A stretch of DNA of 64,000 bases from Mesorhizobium sp. NBSH29 (GTDB lineage Bacteria > Pseudomonadota > Alphaproteobacteria > Rhizobiales > Rhizobiaceae). Every line of letters starts with the position of its first letter. Positions within the stretch are counted from its first letter, which is position 1. The DNA lies in NCBI RefSeq assembly GCF_015500055.1, contig NZ_CP045492.1:2366501-2430500 (forward strand), given 5' to 3'. Positions 9,275 through 20,563 of the stretch are shown here, in pieces. A program made the translations under genes and the position numbers. The notes under the pieces were generated by a model that searched no databases, had not been told where the DNA came from, and was given only the letters and a program-made list of their open reading frames with translations.

Positions 9275-10458
9275 AGCCAATCCAGATTGCCAGCGAGACG
9301 TTCCGGTGACTGGATTTTAAGAAATATATCCCGGACAACCCCAACGGGACCCGAAGCATGCCACGCGGTGCGATTCAAAGCACCGCGCCGCGCAACCCGC
9401 ATGATACGATGCCGGCGATCTAGCTCCCATCGCTGTAGCGCCTCTGCCATGGACCCACCAGGTGTGCTGGCTGCGTAGGAAAGTGTTACCGCGTCCTCTA
9501 TCGCCATTGCGGCTCCTTGCGCCGCATAAGGCGTCATGGCGTGGGCGGCATCGCCAATCAGCGCTATCCGCCCGTCCCTTGTCCAGGTAGCACGGGGATT
9601 GACCGAATGAACCGGCCATACGGTCCACCTTGGCGCCTCTCGAACCAGCTGAATCAGTTTGGGATCGGCTTTCTCCAATGCTTTGAGAAGGTTCGCAATA
9701 TCGCTTTCACCACCCCACTCTCTGGCTTGCGAATTGCCCGACGACAAAGCCACCAGATTGAATGCAGCGCCGCCTCGAACGGGGTACACGATGAGATGCG
9801 CGTGGGGGTGCAAAAACGCCGTCACATTGTTGTCTGCATTCAAAGTCGCCAGCGTTCGTCCACCGGGGCTCTCTGCCGGCACAAGCGTGCGCCATGCCAG
9901 CTTGCCACCGAAACGGGCCTCGGCATTGGGCGCAACCTGTGAACGCAGCGTCGACCAGACGCCATCTGCGCCTATGACAAGGTGACAATTCTGATCATGC
10001 GGCTTGGCGGCTCCGCGCGAAGATACACTGACGCCGGTAGTGGAAGGTTTTGCGCAGACAACCTCCACGCCAGTTGTGATTGAGATAGCGTCGACCGCGT
10101 GCGCAGCCTTCACAAGAATATTTTGCAAGTCCGCCCGGTGGGCCACGAGGTAGGGGGCACCCCATCGCTGCTGCGCAAACTCCCCGAGCGGCACATGCGC
10201 GAGTTTTGCAAGCGTTGTTGCCGTGCGCAGGATCACGGCTTCGGGTGCCACAGCGACCGTTCTCAACTGGGGCAGCAACCCGAGTTGATCAAGCAGATGT
10301 GTCGCATTGGGTGAAAGCTGCAACCCTGCGCCAACCTCGGCAAAAGCCTCCGCGCGTTCTAAAACTTCGACACTGAATCCTCTAGCAGCAAACGCCAGCG
10401 CTGCCGCTAGCCCGGCAATGCCGGCTCCAGAGATGATGATTTTTCCAGTTTCGCCCAC
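9250..10458 (-). CDS. FAD-dependent monooxygenase, salicylate-hydroxylase-like
   Basis: The 402-residue flavoprotein belongs to the PHBH-type aromatic hydroxylases. It has the FAD-binding GAGIAG at residues 11-16 with an acidic end of the second strand (LER near 35). A central DG motif occurs in VIGADGVWS, and GDAAHAMTPYAAQGAAMAIED near residue 300 contacts FAD. Such enzymes hydroxylate aromatic substrates with NAD(P)H and O2; the substrate is not deducible. The start is GTG at 10458. The 3' end overlaps the convergent DUF2459 gene by 25 bases. Confidence 0.85.
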   Translation of the reverse strand: MGETGKIIISGAGIAGLAAALAFAARGFSVEVLERAEAFAEVGAGLQLSPNATHLLDQLGLLPQLRTVAVAPEAVILRTATTLAKLAHVPLGEFAQQRWGAPYLVAHRADLQNILVKAAHAVDAISITTGVEVVCAKPSTTGVSVSSRGAAKPHDQNCHLVIGADGVWSTLRSQVAPNAEARFGGKLAWRTLVPAESPGGRTLATLNADNNVTAFLHPHAHLIVYPVRGGAAFNLVALSSGNSQAREWGGESDIANLLKALEKADPKLIQLVREAPRWTVWPVHSVNPRATWTRDGRIALIGDAAHAMTPYAAQGAAMAIEDAVTLSYAASTPGGSMAEALQRWELDRRHRIMRVARRGALNRTAWHASGPVGVVRDIFLKIQSPERLAGNLDWLYGWVPAA

Positions 10459-10480
10459 GGTCTGTCAGGGCGCCGCAGGA

Positions 10481-10726
10481 TTAGGCCGCACGTTCAGTGT
10501 AGATGGCACCAGCAGGGACCGTTTCGGCTGCCATCAGCGTATGGTCGTATCGGAATAGCGTCGAGCAGTAGGGGCAGACTTTTTCACTATCGCTACCCAT
10601 ATCCAAAAAGACATGTGGATGGTCAAACGGAGCATTGGCGCCTACGCACTTGAATTCCTTGACGCCAATAGTGATCGCAGCATGGCCTGCATCGTTTTGG
10701 AAATGTGGAATACTGCCGCCCGCCAT
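10481..10726 (-). CDS. NDUFS6-like zinc-finger protein (zf-CHCC), complex I accessory subunit
   Basis: The 81-residue protein carries the zf-CHCC arrangement: Cys27, a histidine in FDHPHVFLDMG near 36-38, then Cys51 and Cys54 in CPYC. This matches alphaproteobacterial homologues of mitochondrial NDUFS6, a zinc-binding peripheral-arm subunit of complex I. Two adjacent ATGs (10729 and 10726) are possible; the second leaves six bases after GGAG and is chosen. It lies upstream of and co-directional with the monooxygenase, 22 bases apart. Confidence 0.85.
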   Translation of the reverse strand: MAGGSIPHFQNDAGHAAITIGVKEFKCVGANAPFDHPHVFLDMGSDSEKVCPYCSTLFRYDHTLMAAETVPAGAIYTERAA

Positions 10727-10899
10727 CATCTTCTCCCGTCGTTGGACAACCCGCCGGATCGAAACCTGCGCAGGTCTGTGTATCATAAAGGGCCTCTTTG
10801 CAAGCAGTGTGATATCAAACTGTCGTAAAAGCCTGTCAGGAGATAATCTGGCGGAAAACCTTGCTACAATGTCATATCGCCGTCACGAAAGAGCCAGAG

Positions 10900-13104
10900 A
10901 TGAATCAGTTGAAGCCGGTGAAGACAGACTTTGTAAGTAGGACCGCAACCGTGGCGGCGGCCGGAAACCCGGACCGTTTCGTCAATCGCGAGTTCTCCTG
11001 GCTGCAATTTAACAGGCGTGTCCTCGAAGAGTCACAAAACCCCCGCCACCCCTTGTTGGAGCGCGTGCGCTTCCTGTCGATCTCTGCTGCCAACCTCGAC
11101 GAATTCTTCATGGTTCGGGTTGCCGGCTTGGCCGGACAGGTCCGCGAAGGCATTGCCATCAAAAGCCCCGACGGTCGCACGCCTGAGCAGCAGCTTGAGC
11201 AGTTGCTCGTCGAGGTTGAGCGTCTGCAGGAAGACCAGCAGCAGAGCCTGTCCTCGTTGGAAGCGCTATTGAAAAAAGAAGGCATCGAATCGGTGCGCGC
11301 CGAAGCGCTGACTGCTGAAGAAAAGATCTGGTTGGGCGAGCATTTCCAGGAAGCAATGTTTCCTGTGCTGACGCCGCTTTCAATTGATCCGGCCCACCCC
11401 TTTCCCTTCATCCCAAATCTGGGCTTCTCGATCGCGCTGCAGCTGCGTCATTTGAAACACGGTGGCGAGATGACTGCGCTCTTGCGCCTGCCGATGGCAC
11501 TGCGCCGCTTCGTCCGGTTGCCGGATCAAAAGGAATCCATCCGCTTCATCACGCTCGAAGACACGGTAGGCCTCTTCATTGGCAAGTTGTTTCCCGGCTA
11601 CGATGTCAAGGGCTCGGGAACCTTCCGGATCATCCGCGACAGCGATATCGAAGTCGAGGAAGAAGCCGAAGATTTGGTCCGGCTGTTTGAAACGGCATTG
11701 AAAAGGCGGCGTCGCGGTTCAGTCATTCGTATCGAGTTCGACAGCGAGATGCCGGCCGAACTGCGCGATTTTGTCTCCGGTGAACTTGGCGTATCCGCCT
11801 CGCGCATCAGCGTGCTTCGTGGTCCATTGGCCGTCAATCAGATCTCTGAAATTGTAGCCATTGCCCGCGACGATCTGAAGTTTCCTCCCTATAATCCGCG
11901 ATTTCCCGAACGTATCCGGGATCACGGTGGCGACTGTTTTGCGGCGGTGCGAGAAAAGGACATCATTGTCCACCACCCCTATGAATCTTTTGACGCAGTG
12001 GTTCAGTTTTTGCGCCAGGCGGCGGCCGACCCCGAAGTAGTCGCCATCAAGCAGACGCTCTATCGCACATCCAATGACAGCCCGATCGTGCGTGCGCTGA
12101 TTGATGCTGCCGAGTCGGGCAAGTCTGTAACCGCGTTGGTGGAGCTCAAAGCCCGCTTCGACGAAGAAGCAAACATCCGTTGGGCGCGCGATCTGGAACG
12201 CGCTGGTGTGCAGGTGGTATTTGGCTTCATCGAGTTGAAAACCCACGCCAAGATGTCGATGGTCGTGCGACGCGAGGATGGCAAACTACGCAACTACGTG
12301 CACCTTGGCACCGGCAACTATCACCCGATCACCGCGCGCATCTATACCGACCTGTCCTACTTTACCACCGATCCAGGTATCGCGCGCGACGTGGCCCAGG
12401 TGTTCAACTTTATTACCGGCTACGCTGAGCCGGCCCTCGAAATGAAGCTTGCCATCTCGCCTTTTTCGCTTCGCAACCGCATCATCCAGCACATTGAGGA
12501 AGAGGTTGTACACTTCAAGGCTGGTCGCCCGGCGCGCATCTGGATGAAGATGAATTCATTGGTAGACCCCACCATCATTGATGCGCTGTATGATGCCAGC
12601 CGGGCCGGTGTAGAGATCGATCTGGTAATTCGCGGCATCTGCTGTCTGCGTCCGCAAGTGCCGGGCCTTTCGGAGAACATCCGTGTCAAATCGATTATCG
12701 GCCGCTTCCTTGAACACAGCCGCATCTTCTGCTTCGGGAACGGCCACGGCCTGCCCTCCGATGAAGCACTAATCTATATTGCCTCCGCCGACATGATGCC
12801 GCGCAACCTTGATCGGCGGGTCGAAACGCTGGTCCCAATCACCAACCCAACGGTTCATGAACAGGTGTTGGGCCAGATCATGCTCGGAAACATTATGGAC
12901 AACCAGCAAAGTTTCGAAGTATTGGCAGACGGTACCTCGCGGCGAATGGTGCCGGACGAGGGAGAAGAACCGTTCAACGCCCAGGAATACTTCATGACCA
13001 ATCCGAGCCTGTCCGGTCGGGGCGATGCGCTGAAATCGCATGCGCCCAAACGTATTGCGCAATTCAAGCGCCAGCGAAAAGTTAGCGCAGCACCCGGCGA
13101 ATGA
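10900..13104 (+). CDS. ppk: Polyphosphate kinase
   Basis: Polyphosphate kinase reversibly transfers the terminal phosphate of ATP to polyphosphate. The 734-residue protein has the four PPK1 domains. [16 protein letters not shown] opens the N-terminal domain. The two phospholipase-D-like halves contain THAKMSM and the [10 protein letters not shown] segment with the catalytic-type histidines, and [12 protein letters not shown] lies in the C-terminal half. The ATG at 10900 is used because the upstream in-frame TTG lacks family similarity. The stop overlaps the ppx start (ATGA), so the two antagonistic enzymes are translationally coupled. Confidence 0.95.
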   Translation: MNQLKPVKTDFVSRTATVAAAGNPDRFVNREFSWLQFNRRVLEESQNPRHPLLERVRFLSISAANLDEFFMVRVAGLAGQVREGIAIKSPDGRTPEQQLEQLLVEVERLQEDQQQSLSSLEALLKKEGIESVRAEALTAEEKIWLGEHFQEAMFPVLTPLSIDPAHPFPFIPNLGFSIALQLRHLKHGGEMTALLRLPMALRRFVRLPDQKESIRFITLEDTVGLFIGKLFPGYDVKGSGTFRIIRDSDIEVEEEAEDLVRLFETALKRRRRGSVIRIEFDSEMPAELRDFVSGELGVSASRISVLRGPLAVNQISEIVAIARDDLKFPPYNPRFPERIRDHGGDCFAAVREKDIIVHHPYESFDAVVQFLRQAAADPEVVAIKQTLYRTSNDSPIVRALIDAAESGKSVTALVELKARFDEEANIRWARDLERAGVQVVFGFIELKTHAKMSMVVRREDGKLRNYVHLGTGNYHPITARIYTDLSYFTTDPGIARDVAQVFNFITGYAEPALEMKLAISPFSLRNRIIQHIEEEVVHFKAGRPARIWMKMNSLVDPTIIDALYDASRAGVEIDLVIRGICCLRPQVPGLSENIRVKSIIGRFLEHSRIFCFGNGHGLPSDEALIYIASADMMPRNLDRRVETLVPITNPTVHEQVLGQIMLGNIMDNQQSFEVLADGTSRRMVPDEGEEPFNAQEYFMTNPSLSGRGDALKSHAPKRIAQFKRQRKVSAAPGE

Positions 13105-14615
13105 TTTCAAACTCCCAGGGCCGGCTCCAGGACCGCCGGCCAGTGTCGGTAATCGACATTGGATCCAACTCGATCCGTCTTGTCGTCTATGAGGGCATCG
13201 CGCGCTCGCCTACAGTACTGTTCAATGAAAAGATGCTGGCCGGCCTTGGACGCGGCATTGTGTCGACCGGCAAGCTTGACCCGGACGCGGTCAAACGCGC
13301 GGTTAGCGAATTTAGGCGGTTTCGAGCCCTCTCGGAGCAGGCGGGCGCAGATGAACTGCACGTGCTGGCAACTGCTGCAGCCCGCGAAGCCGAAAACGGC
13401 GCCGATTTCATCGACCAGGCGGAACAGATACTCGGCACCGAGATCAAAGTGCTGAGCGGACGCGAGGAAGCCTATTATTCGGCGCTTGGCGTCATCTCGG
13501 GGTTCCACCTCGCCGATGGGATTGCCGGTGATCTGGGCGGTGGCAGTCTCGAACTGGTCGACGTGAAGGGCGATGATATCGGCGACGGCATCACGCTTCC
13601 GCTGGGTGGTCTGCGCTTGCACGATATGGCCAAGGGATCGCCGGCAGAAGCTGCAAGGATCGCGCGCAGAGAGCTTGCGCGCGCCGAACTTCTGAAAGCC
13701 GGCCAGGGAAGGGTGTTCTATTGCGTCGGCGGCACTTGGCGAAACCTTGCCCGCCTGCACATGAGCGCCACCGGCTATCCGTTGAGCGTGATGCATCATT
13801 ACGAGCTTGGGATCGAAAGTTCAGCACCTTTTCTGCGTCAAGTGGCGAAGGGCGACCTGGAAAAGATCGCCGGCATTGACCGCGTGTCTAAAAACCGCCG
13901 CGCGCTGCTGCCTTACGGTGCTGCGGTCCTGCTTGAAATCATCGCTGTCATGAAGCCGTCCAAGATCGTTGTGTCGGCGCTTGGCGTGCGCGAAGGTTTT
14001 TTGTATTCGCTCTTGCCGACCGAAGAGCGCAGCGCAGATCCACTGATTTCTGCCGCAGATGAACTCGCTTTGCTCCGCGCGCGCTCGGTGACCCATGCCC
14101 GCGAACTCGCCCGCTGGACCGGGGATTCGCTTGCCGCTTTTGCCATTGAGGAAACAGAAGACGAAGCCCGCTACCGGGAAGCGGCCTGTTTGCTTGCCGA
14201 CATCGGCTGGCGTGCCCATCCCGAGTATCGTGGCCTCCAGTCGCTCAACATTATCGCGCATGCTTCGTTCATCGGCGTCGACCATCCTGGCCGTGCCTTC
14301 ATTGCACTCACCAACATGTTTCGCCATGAGGGCGTATCTAACGAGACCATCGCGCCATCCATGCGTGAACTGGCGACCCCGCGCTATGTTGAGCGGGCGC
14401 GGTTGCTGGGCGCATTGCTGCGGGTTGTCTATCTTCTTTCGGCCTCTATGCCAGGTATCATTCCGCAGCTAAAATGGGTGCGGCGACAGGACGGCGGGCT
14501 CAACCTTGTCGTTCCCGCGAAATATGCTGCTCTGGATGGAGAACGTCCGGCCGGGCGGATTGCCCAACTCGCGAAAGTTACCGGTCGCGATGTTGCACTG
14601 GTCATGGGGGAGTAA
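13101..14615 (+). CDS. ppx: Exopolyphosphatase (Ppx/GppA family)
   Basis: The 504-residue enzyme hydrolyses terminal phosphates of polyphosphate and may also act on guanosine pentaphosphate. It has the actin-like ATPase fold of Ppx/Gpp[17 protein letters not shown] near residue 17 (phosphate 1), [11 protein letters not shown] near 92, [11 protein letters not shown] near 144 (phosphate 2), and an HD-like C-terminal region. It overlaps ppk by four bases. A hairpin inside the end of the convergent rnd gene may terminate it. Confidence 0.93.
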   Translation: MISNSQGRLQDRRPVSVIDIGSNSIRLVVYEGIARSPTVLFNEKMLAGLGRGIVSTGKLDPDAVKRAVSEFRRFRALSEQAGADELHVLATAAAREAENGADFIDQAEQILGTEIKVLSGREEAYYSALGVISGFHLADGIAGDLGGGSLELVDVKGDDIGDGITLPLGGLRLHDMAKGSPAEAARIARRELARAELLKAGQGRVFYCVGGTWRNLARLHMSATGYPLSVMHHYELGIESSAPFLRQVAKGDLEKIAGIDRVSKNRRALLPYGAAVLLEIIAVMKPSKIVVSALGVREGFLYSLLPTEERSADPLISAADELALLRARSVTHARELARWTGDSLAAFAIEETEDEARYREAACLLADIGWRAHPEYRGLQSLNIIAHASFIGVDHPGRAFIALTNMFRHEGVSNETIAPSMRELATPRYVERARLLGALLRVVYLLSASMPGIIPQLKWVRRQDGGLNLVVPAKYAALDGERPAGRIAQLAKVTGRDVALVMGE

Positions 14616-14649
14616 GTGACACAGTCGTCGCAGCCATCGGACGATCACC

Positions 14650-15801
14650 TCACGTGTCGAAAACCGCGATCTTGCGGTTTTCAAACTTGATGGCAATTTC
14701 GCCGCGCACCAATTGAAGAGCCTTGTCGCCAAACACTTCGCGCCTCCAGCCACGCAGCGCTGCCACGTCCGCGTCTTCGCCATCGGCCGCCAACCTGTCA
14801 ATATCATCGCCAGAGGCGAGAACTTTGGCAGCGACGCCCTCGGCCTCAGCGACCATGCGCAGCAACACCTTCAGGAGCTCGCCTGCAGCACTTGCTCCTT
14901 CCTGTGCTTGCGGCATTTTTGGCGCGCGTGGCATTTCATCCTTGGGCATAGCGAGAGCTTCAACAACAGTTGCCACCAGTGCACTTGCCGTTGTGGACCT
15001 CTCCCACCCCCTGGGGGTAGTGCGCAGCCTTCCGAGCGCTACCGCGTCAATTGGCTGCTGCTGAGCGATCTCGTAGATAGCGTCGTCCTTGACCACTCGG
15101 CCGCGCGGTACATTGCGCTCGCGTGCCTCACGCTCCCGCCAAGCAGCGACGGCCTGCATGACAGCCAGTTCCTGCGGCTTACGTAGCCGCATTTTCAGCC
15201 GCTTCCATGCATCTTCCGGCTGCGGATCATATGTCTCTTTTGCGGTAAGAACCCGCATTTCTTCGTCCAGCCAGTGCGCCCGGTTCTCGCGTTCAAGCTC
15301 AGACTTCAAATGCGTGTAGACATCAATGAGGTGGGTGACATCGGCCAGCGCATATTCGAGCTGCTTCTCGGAAAGCGGTCGATGCCGCCAGTCCGTAAAC
15401 CGCGAAGATTTGTCGAGCCTGACACCTGTCACCTTCTGCACGAGTTGGTCATAGGAGACACTGTCACCAAACCCGCAGACCATTGCCGCGACCTGCGTAT
15501 CGAACACCGGGCTCGGTATGAGATTCCCGAGGTGAAAGACAATTTCAATGTCCTGCCGCGCGGCGTGGAACACCTTGGTGATCGTCTCATCAGCCATCAG
15601 GGCGAAGAACGGTTGCAGGTCTATATCAGGGGATAGCGGATCAATCAGGGCGCTGACACCCGGTGCCGCCATCTGGATCAGGCACAGTTCTGGCCAGAAC
15701 GTGGTTTCGCGAATGAACTCGGTATCGACTGTCACGAACTCGGATTTCGCCAATTCGCCCAGGACTGAATTCAGCTCTTTTTGTGTTTTTATCAACTGCA
15801 T
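14650..15801 (-). CDS. rnd: Ribonuclease D
   Basis: RNase D is a 3'-5' exoribonuclease that trims tRNA precursors. The 383-residue protein starts with the DEDDy exonuclease domain (VDTEF with Asp26 and Glu28, later AARQDIE and the YALADV-x-L segment). One HRDC domain follows around residues 210-290. The start is the internal ATG at 15801, after AAAGAG; a longer in-frame extension has no similarity. It lies downstream of the MFS gene on the same strand and converges with ppx. Confidence 0.93.
   Translation of the reverse strand: MQLIKTQKELNSVLGELAKSEFVTVDTEFIRETTFWPELCLIQMAAPGVSALIDPLSPDIDLQPFFALMADETITKVFHAARQDIEIVFHLGNLIPSPVFDTQVAAMVCGFGDSVSYDQLVQKVTGVRLDKSSRFTDWRHRPLSEKQLEYALADVTHLIDVYTHLKSELERENRAHWLDEEMRVLTAKETYDPQPEDAWKRLKMRLRKPQELAVMQAVAAWREREARERNVPRGRVVKDDAIYEIAQQQPIDAVALGRLRTTPRGWERSTTASALVATVVEALAMPKDEMPRAPKMPQAQEGASAAGELLKVLLRMVAEAEGVAAKVLASGDDIDRLAADGEDADVAALRGWRREVFGDKALQLVRGEIAIKFENRKIAVFDT
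14659..14682 (+). terminator. Hairpin for ppx inside the 3' end of rnd
   Basis: GAAAACCGC at 14659-14667 pairs with GCGGTTTTC at 14674-14682 around a six-base loop, giving a 9-bp stem with A and T tracts at its base. It starts about 45 bases after the ppx stop and lies within the last codons of rnd, so it could act on the rightward transcript. The T-run is short. Confidence 0.4.
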
Positions 15802-15875
15802 AAATTTCTCTTTAGGCAAGCAAACCGCGTTTGTCTCCCATGAAGGCGAATTTCCGCCGACCATCCACGAACCAT

Positions 15876-17111
15876 TCAGCTCTTTTTATTGCCACCACTC
15901 CGCTTAGCTAGCCGAGAAAATATTGTCGATGTGCGGAGGAGTCCGATGAACCGTCCCCGCTGACCGGACGGGACGCTGCCGCGAGCCATCATCCGATAAA
16001 GGATGATGATAAGAAACACAGTGTAGATTGCGGCGATGAAACTGAACAAGGATTGCGGTCCGAATTGCTGCATGAACCATGATGCGGCAACCGGCCCGCC
16101 TATCGCGCCGAATGAGTAGAAGAGCATTAAAGCGGCGTTCACCAGCACGAACTCACCTTTGCCGGCGCGGTCGTTAGCGTGCGCCGCAGACAGCGAAAAC
16201 AAAGGCATCGCAAACGAACCGAACACGAATACCAGAGCGAAATTCGCGAGCGGTGCCGTTCCTGCCAGCATCATCAGCGCCACTGCGGAGACCAACGCGC
16301 CACAGGTGGACAAAAGCAGTACCATACGCCGGTCCCATCGATCCGAGAGATAGCCCAGCGGATATTGGATCAGCGCGCCGCCAACGATGCCGACACTGAC
16401 GAACGTCACGACATCCGCCACCGACATGCCGATCTGCTCGGCGTACACGGGCGACAGGGTACGGAACGCGCTGTTGGTCACACCAACGGTGATGCACCCG
16501 ATGCAGCCGAGCGGCGAGATGCGAAATACCCGTCCAAGATCCAGCTTCACATCTTCAGGCGGCGAAGGGTTCGAGCGGTCGCCCAGCGATACCGGCACGA
16601 GGGACAGCGTAATCATGATCGACATGATGGCGAAGATGGCGAAACCTTCGGAGCCGAATACCGGGATGACGAACTGGGCTCCGGTAACGGATCCGATGTC
16701 GACGATACGGTAAAGCGCCAGCACGCGTGCCCGGTCATGGTTGGCAACACCTGAATTCAGCCAGCTCTCCATCACCGTGAACAGCCCAGCAAAACAAAAA
16801 CCACTGGCAAACCGGATGAGAGACCACGAAATTGGGTCAATCATGAGCACCAGAAGCAACGTCCCTGCTGATGCGATAGCCGCCAGTGCCGCAAATGAGC
16901 GCACATGACCGACAGCCTTGAGGATGCGCGTGATTGCCAGACAACCGAGTAAAAATCCGCCAAAATAGGCGGTGCCAATGAAGCCGATAGTAGACGGAGA
17001 AAACCCTTCTTGAGCCCCACGCAGCGCAATCAGAGTACCCTGCATACCGTTGCCGCCCAGCAAAATCCCGGCAGCAATAAGAAGCGGAATGAGCGGACGA
17101 ATGGAAGACAT
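15876..17111 (-). CDS. Major facilitator superfamily transporter (YcaD-like)
   Basis: The 411-residue protein has twelve predicted hydrophobic segments in two halves. The intracellular loop between helices 2 and 3 is not strongly marked, but [14 protein letters not shown] near residue 258 is the corresponding MFS signature in the second half. The sequence resembles the YcaD-type MFS group with a short first loop ([13 protein letters not shown]). Substrate is unknown. It sits between divergent aspS and co-directional rnd, 74 bases upstream of rnd, and may share its transcript. Confidence 0.85.
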   Translation of the reverse strand: MSSIRPLIPLLIAAGILLGGNGMQGTLIALRGAQEGFSPSTIGFIGTAYFGGFLLGCLAITRILKAVGHVRSFAALAAIASAGTLLLVLMIDPISWSLIRFASGFCFAGLFTVMESWLNSGVANHDRARVLALYRIVDIGSVTGAQFVIPVFGSEGFAIFAIMSIMITLSLVPVSLGDRSNPSPPEDVKLDLGRVFRISPLGCIGCITVGVTNSAFRTLSPVYAEQIGMSVADVVTFVSVGIVGGALIQYPLGYLSDRWDRRMVLLLSTCGALVSAVALMMLAGTAPLANFALVFVFGSFAMPLFSLSAAHANDRAGKGEFVLVNAALMLFYSFGAIGGPVAASWFMQQFGPQSLFSFIAAIYTVFLIIILYRMMARGSVPSGQRGRFIGLLRTSTIFSRLAKRSGGNKKS

Positions 17112-17340
17112 TCAATGCGGCTGCGGCAAGAGCATTATTTTCTATAGTCTGAGCGCCCACCAAATGCGACCTTACAGCCGCTGGCGTCATGCTTTTAGCT
17201 CTGTGCGCCAATGGCTGGCCCGATGCAGGCACGCCAACCTTGACAAAGACCGGTCCACATGCGCTTTTCGCGCCAATTTCAGGGCGCCGGTACATGCCTA
17301 CCGCCCTGTCGAAAAATCCTTGAAACTGGAATGCCAGACC

Positions 17341-19128
17341 ATGCATCGCTACCGCAGCCATACCTGCGCCGAACTGACGAAAAGCGCCGTAGGTTCAACC
17401 GTCCGCCTCTCAGGCTGGGTTCACCGAGTGCGCGACCATGGCGGACTTTTGTTCATCGACCTGCGCGATCACTACGGCCTTACCCAGATCGTCGCCGATC
17501 CGGATTCGCCGGCATTCAAGACTGCCGAAACGGTACGCGGCGAGTGGGTCATCCGCGTTGATGGCGAAGTGAAAGCGCGCCGCGGCGACACTGTCAACGC
17601 GAACCTGCCAACCGGCGAGATCGAGATTTTTGCTGGAGAGATTGAAGTTCTTTCGGCATCCAAGGAGCTGCCTTTGCCGGTGTTCGGCGAGCCGGATTAT
17701 CCCGAAGATATCCGCCTGAAATACCGCTTCCTCGATCTGCGTCGTGAGACGCTGCACAAGAATATCATCGCGCGTACCAAGATCATTGCCGAAATGCGCA
17801 AGCGCATGAGCGATGTCGGCTTTACCGAATTCTCAACGCCCATCCTCACGGCATCGTCGCCTGAAGGCGCGCGTGACTTTCTGGTGCCCTCGCGCATTCA
17901 TCCCGGCAAGTTCTACGCGCTTCCGCAGGCACCGCAGCAATATAAACAGCTGATCATGATGTCGGGCTTTGACCGATATTTCCAGATCGCGCCTTGCTTC
18001 CGCGATGAAGATCCTCGCGCAGACCGTCTGCCAGGCGAATTCTATCAGCTCGACCTTGAAATGAGCTTCGTCGAACAGGAAGACATCCTGACGACTATGG
18101 AGCCGATCATGCGTGGGGTGTTCGAGGCATTCGCCAACGGCAAGCCGGTCACGCAGGAGTTCCGCCGCATTCCCTACGATGTGGCGATGCGCAAATATGG
18201 CTCCGACAAGCCCGATCTGCGCAACCCGATCGAGATGCAGGAGGTCTCCGACCATTTCCGCGATTCTGGCTTTAAAGTGTTCTCCAACATTCTTGCTGGC
18301 GACCCGAAAGCCGAGATATGGGCTATTCCGGCAAAAACCGGTGGCTCAAGAGCCTTTTGTGACCGCATGAATTCATGGGCGCAGGGCGAGGGACAGCCGG
18401 GGCTGGGCTATATCTTCTGGCGCAAGGAAGGCGACAAGATCGACGGTGCCGGACCTTTGGCCAAGAATATTGGCGAAGAACGCACTGAAGCAGTGCGCCA
18501 GCAGCTTGGCCTTGAAGATGGCGATGCCTGCTTCTTTGTTGCCGGCGACCCGAAAAAGTTCGCAAGCTTTGCAGGTGCCGCCCGCACCCGCGCCGGTGAG
18601 GAACTGAACCTTGTCGATCGTGAACGCTTCGAACTGTGCTGGATCATTGATTTCCCCTTCTACGAATGGGACGAAGACGCAAAGAAAGTCGATTTCGGCC
18701 ACAACCCGTTCTCCATGCCGCAAGGCGGTATCGACGCGTTGAACGAACAGGACCCGCTCACCATCAAGGCGTTCCAGTACGACATGGTTTGCAATGGTTT
18801 CGAAATCGCCTCAGGCGGCATCCGCAACCATCTCACCGAAACCATGGTCAAAGCCTTCGAGATTGTTGGACTGGACCGTGAAACGGTGGAAGCCAATTTT
18901 GGCGGCCTTTACCGCGCATTCCAATATGGCGCGCCACCACATGGCGGCATGGCGGCCGGCGTTGACCGCGTCGTGATGCTGTTGGTTGGTGCCAAGAACC
19001 TGCGTGAAATCACCATGTTCCCAATGAACCAGCAGGCGCAGGATCTGTTGATGAATGCCCCATCGCCTGCAGAGCTAACCCAATTGCGTGAATTATCGCT
19101 GCGGGTGATCGAGCAGAAGAAAGATTGA
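17341..19128 (+). CDS. aspS: Aspartyl-tRNA synthetase
   Basis: AspRS charges tRNA-Asp with aspartate. The 595-residue class II synthetase has an N-terminal OB-fold anticodon-binding domain (residues 1-120, [21 protein letters not shown]). The catalytic domain follows with motif 2 [10 protein letters not shown] and motif 3 [11 protein letters not shown]. The insertion domain between motifs 2 and 3 marks the bacterial type. The ATG at 17341 matches the conserved N-terminus [11 protein letters not shown]; the frame extends upstream only as unrelated sequence. A bidirectional terminator follows. Confidence 0.96.
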   Translation: MHRYRSHTCAELTKSAVGSTVRLSGWVHRVRDHGGLLFIDLRDHYGLTQIVADPDSPAFKTAETVRGEWVIRVDGEVKARRGDTVNANLPTGEIEIFAGEIEVLSASKELPLPVFGEPDYPEDIRLKYRFLDLRRETLHKNIIARTKIIAEMRKRMSDVGFTEFSTPILTASSPEGARDFLVPSRIHPGKFYALPQAPQQYKQLIMMSGFDRYFQIAPCFRDEDPRADRLPGEFYQLDLEMSFVEQEDILTTMEPIMRGVFEAFANGKPVTQEFRRIPYDVAMRKYGSDKPDLRNPIEMQEVSDHFRDSGFKVFSNILAGDPKAEIWAIPAKTGGSRAFCDRMNSWAQGEGQPGLGYIFWRKEGDKIDGAGPLAKNIGEERTEAVRQQLGLEDGDACFFVAGDPKKFASFAGAARTRAGEELNLVDRERFELCWIIDFPFYEWDEDAKKVDFGHNPFSMPQGGIDALNEQDPLTIKAFQYDMVCNGFEIASGGIRNHLTETMVKAFEIVGLDRETVEANFGGLYRAFQYGAPPHGGMAAGVDRVVMLLVGAKNLREITMFPMNQQAQDLLMNAPSPAELTQLRELSLRVIEQKKD

Positions 19129-19146
19129 TCCCCTGCGCCTCTGAGT

Positions 19147-19177
19147 AAAAAAACGGCGCTTCGAGGCGCCGTTTTTG
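19147..19177. terminator. Bidirectional terminator after aspS
   Basis: ACGGCGC at 19153-19159 pairs with GCGCCGT at 19166-19172 across TTCGAG. The stem is flanked by seven A residues upstream and five T residues downstream. It can terminate both the rightward aspS transcript and the leftward convergent gene ending at 19209. Confidence 0.88.
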
Positions 19178-19208
19178 TTGAGCTCAGGATCTCGGCAACG
19201 GGGCCAGA

Positions 19209-20405
19209 TCAATCTTCGTTTGCAGTTACCGATACGGCCAGCGTTTTAGTCAGATCCTTCGGCGACTGCATTGCGCCCGCCATGATCAAGGCGAAAGGTA
19301 CCGGTTTTTCGGGTGCAGCCGTGATTTCGAAGGATGAGGGATTATCAAGATAATCAGAGACAGCTTCTGAAACTTCAGTCGCGAGTTCTGGATTGTCGAG
19401 CTGGCCAAGCAAAAATGGCAATATGGCCTTCGCCTGATTGGCGAGGTCAGCCGGCTTGACGCCGTTCTGCTTGGCATAGTGCTCGAGCAATTTTTCGGTC
19501 AGCGTATCGTCGTCAAATCTAATACTGGCCGCCTGAAAAGTGAGCTGCTGCATCAGGCCAAGTATGGCCATGCCCTGAGCCGAATCATCGGCACCGGCGG
19601 GCTGATCGGCCATTTTCTTTTGCAACTCCTGCAGGGACTTGACGAATTCGACCGTATAGCCGCCGACCTCATACGTCGTGCCTAGCGTGCCTGCATCGTC
19701 TACCGTCATGTCAAATTGCGAAAGTTCAAGCCGACCGTCGCTTGGCTGCCAGCTCCCGGACATTTCGAAGTCGCCAAAGATGGTGTTGTACCCAAGCGCA
19801 TCGATCGTTGCCTTGCCTTTGGGGTCTTCGATAGCACTCGCAAGATCGACTGTGAATTTCTCAGCAGAACCCGTGAACTCCAATGCGTCGCCATCCTTGG
19901 GCGGGGTCATTTCGACATGAAGTTTAGTCAAACCAAACACGGGAACATTGGCTTTCTTCACCGAGATGGCGGCGAGATCGATACCTTCGTACATCATCAG
20001 GGAGGCAAAGGTATCGGTCGAACCCACTGGTGGGATCGTCAGCCCCTTCAGTTCAGCGGCCGAAACGTCAAAGCTCACCCCGCCCTCAGAAAGCGAGTAG
20101 GGCGGTAACGTAATCTTGCCGATCCGGTAGCCGCCATTGGCGTCGCTGACGTCGTCCAGTGTTACCGTTCCAATTCCCAATGGCTGCGGCTCTTTTGCTA
20201 CTTTGAGGTTAGTACCTTGCAGGATGATCTGAGATCCGCTCGATGACATTCCAGACCAGTCGACATTTATCCCCTGTTCGGCAAGCACGGCTTTCAGGCG
20301 CTCGACCACCAGGTTCGCCTCGAATGCCTGAGCGGAAGTGAGCGGAAGAATGAGAGTGGCGGCCGAGTAGGCAAGCTTTTTCAATATTGGAAGGTGGAGT
20401 GACAT
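19209..20405 (-). CDS. Conserved hypothetical exported protein
   Basis: I do not recognise a characterised family for this 398-residue protein. It has a clear signal peptide with hydrophobic core and likely cleavage after AQA at about residue 27. A soluble region follows in which short beta-rich stretches alternate with acidic residues (for example GIGTVTLDDV near 76 and IGKITLPPYSL near 95). This suggests a repeated beta-structure periplasmic protein. A predicted helical part near 260-330 follows. It is monocistronic, convergent with aspS and divergent from parC. Outer-membrane or lipid-transport roles are speculative. Confidence 0.7.
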   Translation of the reverse strand: MSLHLPILKKLAYSAATLILPLTSAQAFEANLVVERLKAVLAEQGINVDWSGMSSSGSQIILQGTNLKVAKEPQPLGIGTVTLDDVSDANGGYRIGKITLPPYSLSEGGVSFDVSAAELKGLTIPPVGSTDTFASLMMYEGIDLAAISVKKANVPVFGLTKLHVEMTPPKDGDALEFTGSAEKFTVDLASAIEDPKGKATIDALGYNTIFGDFEMSGSWQPSDGRLELSQFDMTVDDAGTLGTTYEVGGYTVEFVKSLQELQKKMADQPAGADDSAQGMAILGLMQQLTFQAASIRFDDDTLTEKLLEHYAKQNGVKPADLANQAKAILPFLLGQLDNPELATEVSEAVSDYLDNPSSFEITAAPEKPVPFALIMAGAMQSPKDLTKTLAVSVTANED

Positions 20406-20563
20406 ACGCGTTCCCCTGATCGATTAAACCTGAGTATGATTTCGCAATCGGCGACCAACGGTCGCAAAATGGCGGATCGGCGACATTGGCCGCAAATTGC
20501 GACAAAAGGCAATTGAAAGGTCGAGCCCTTGCCGCGAATCGGTGCCTCCGCTAGGTGGTTCTC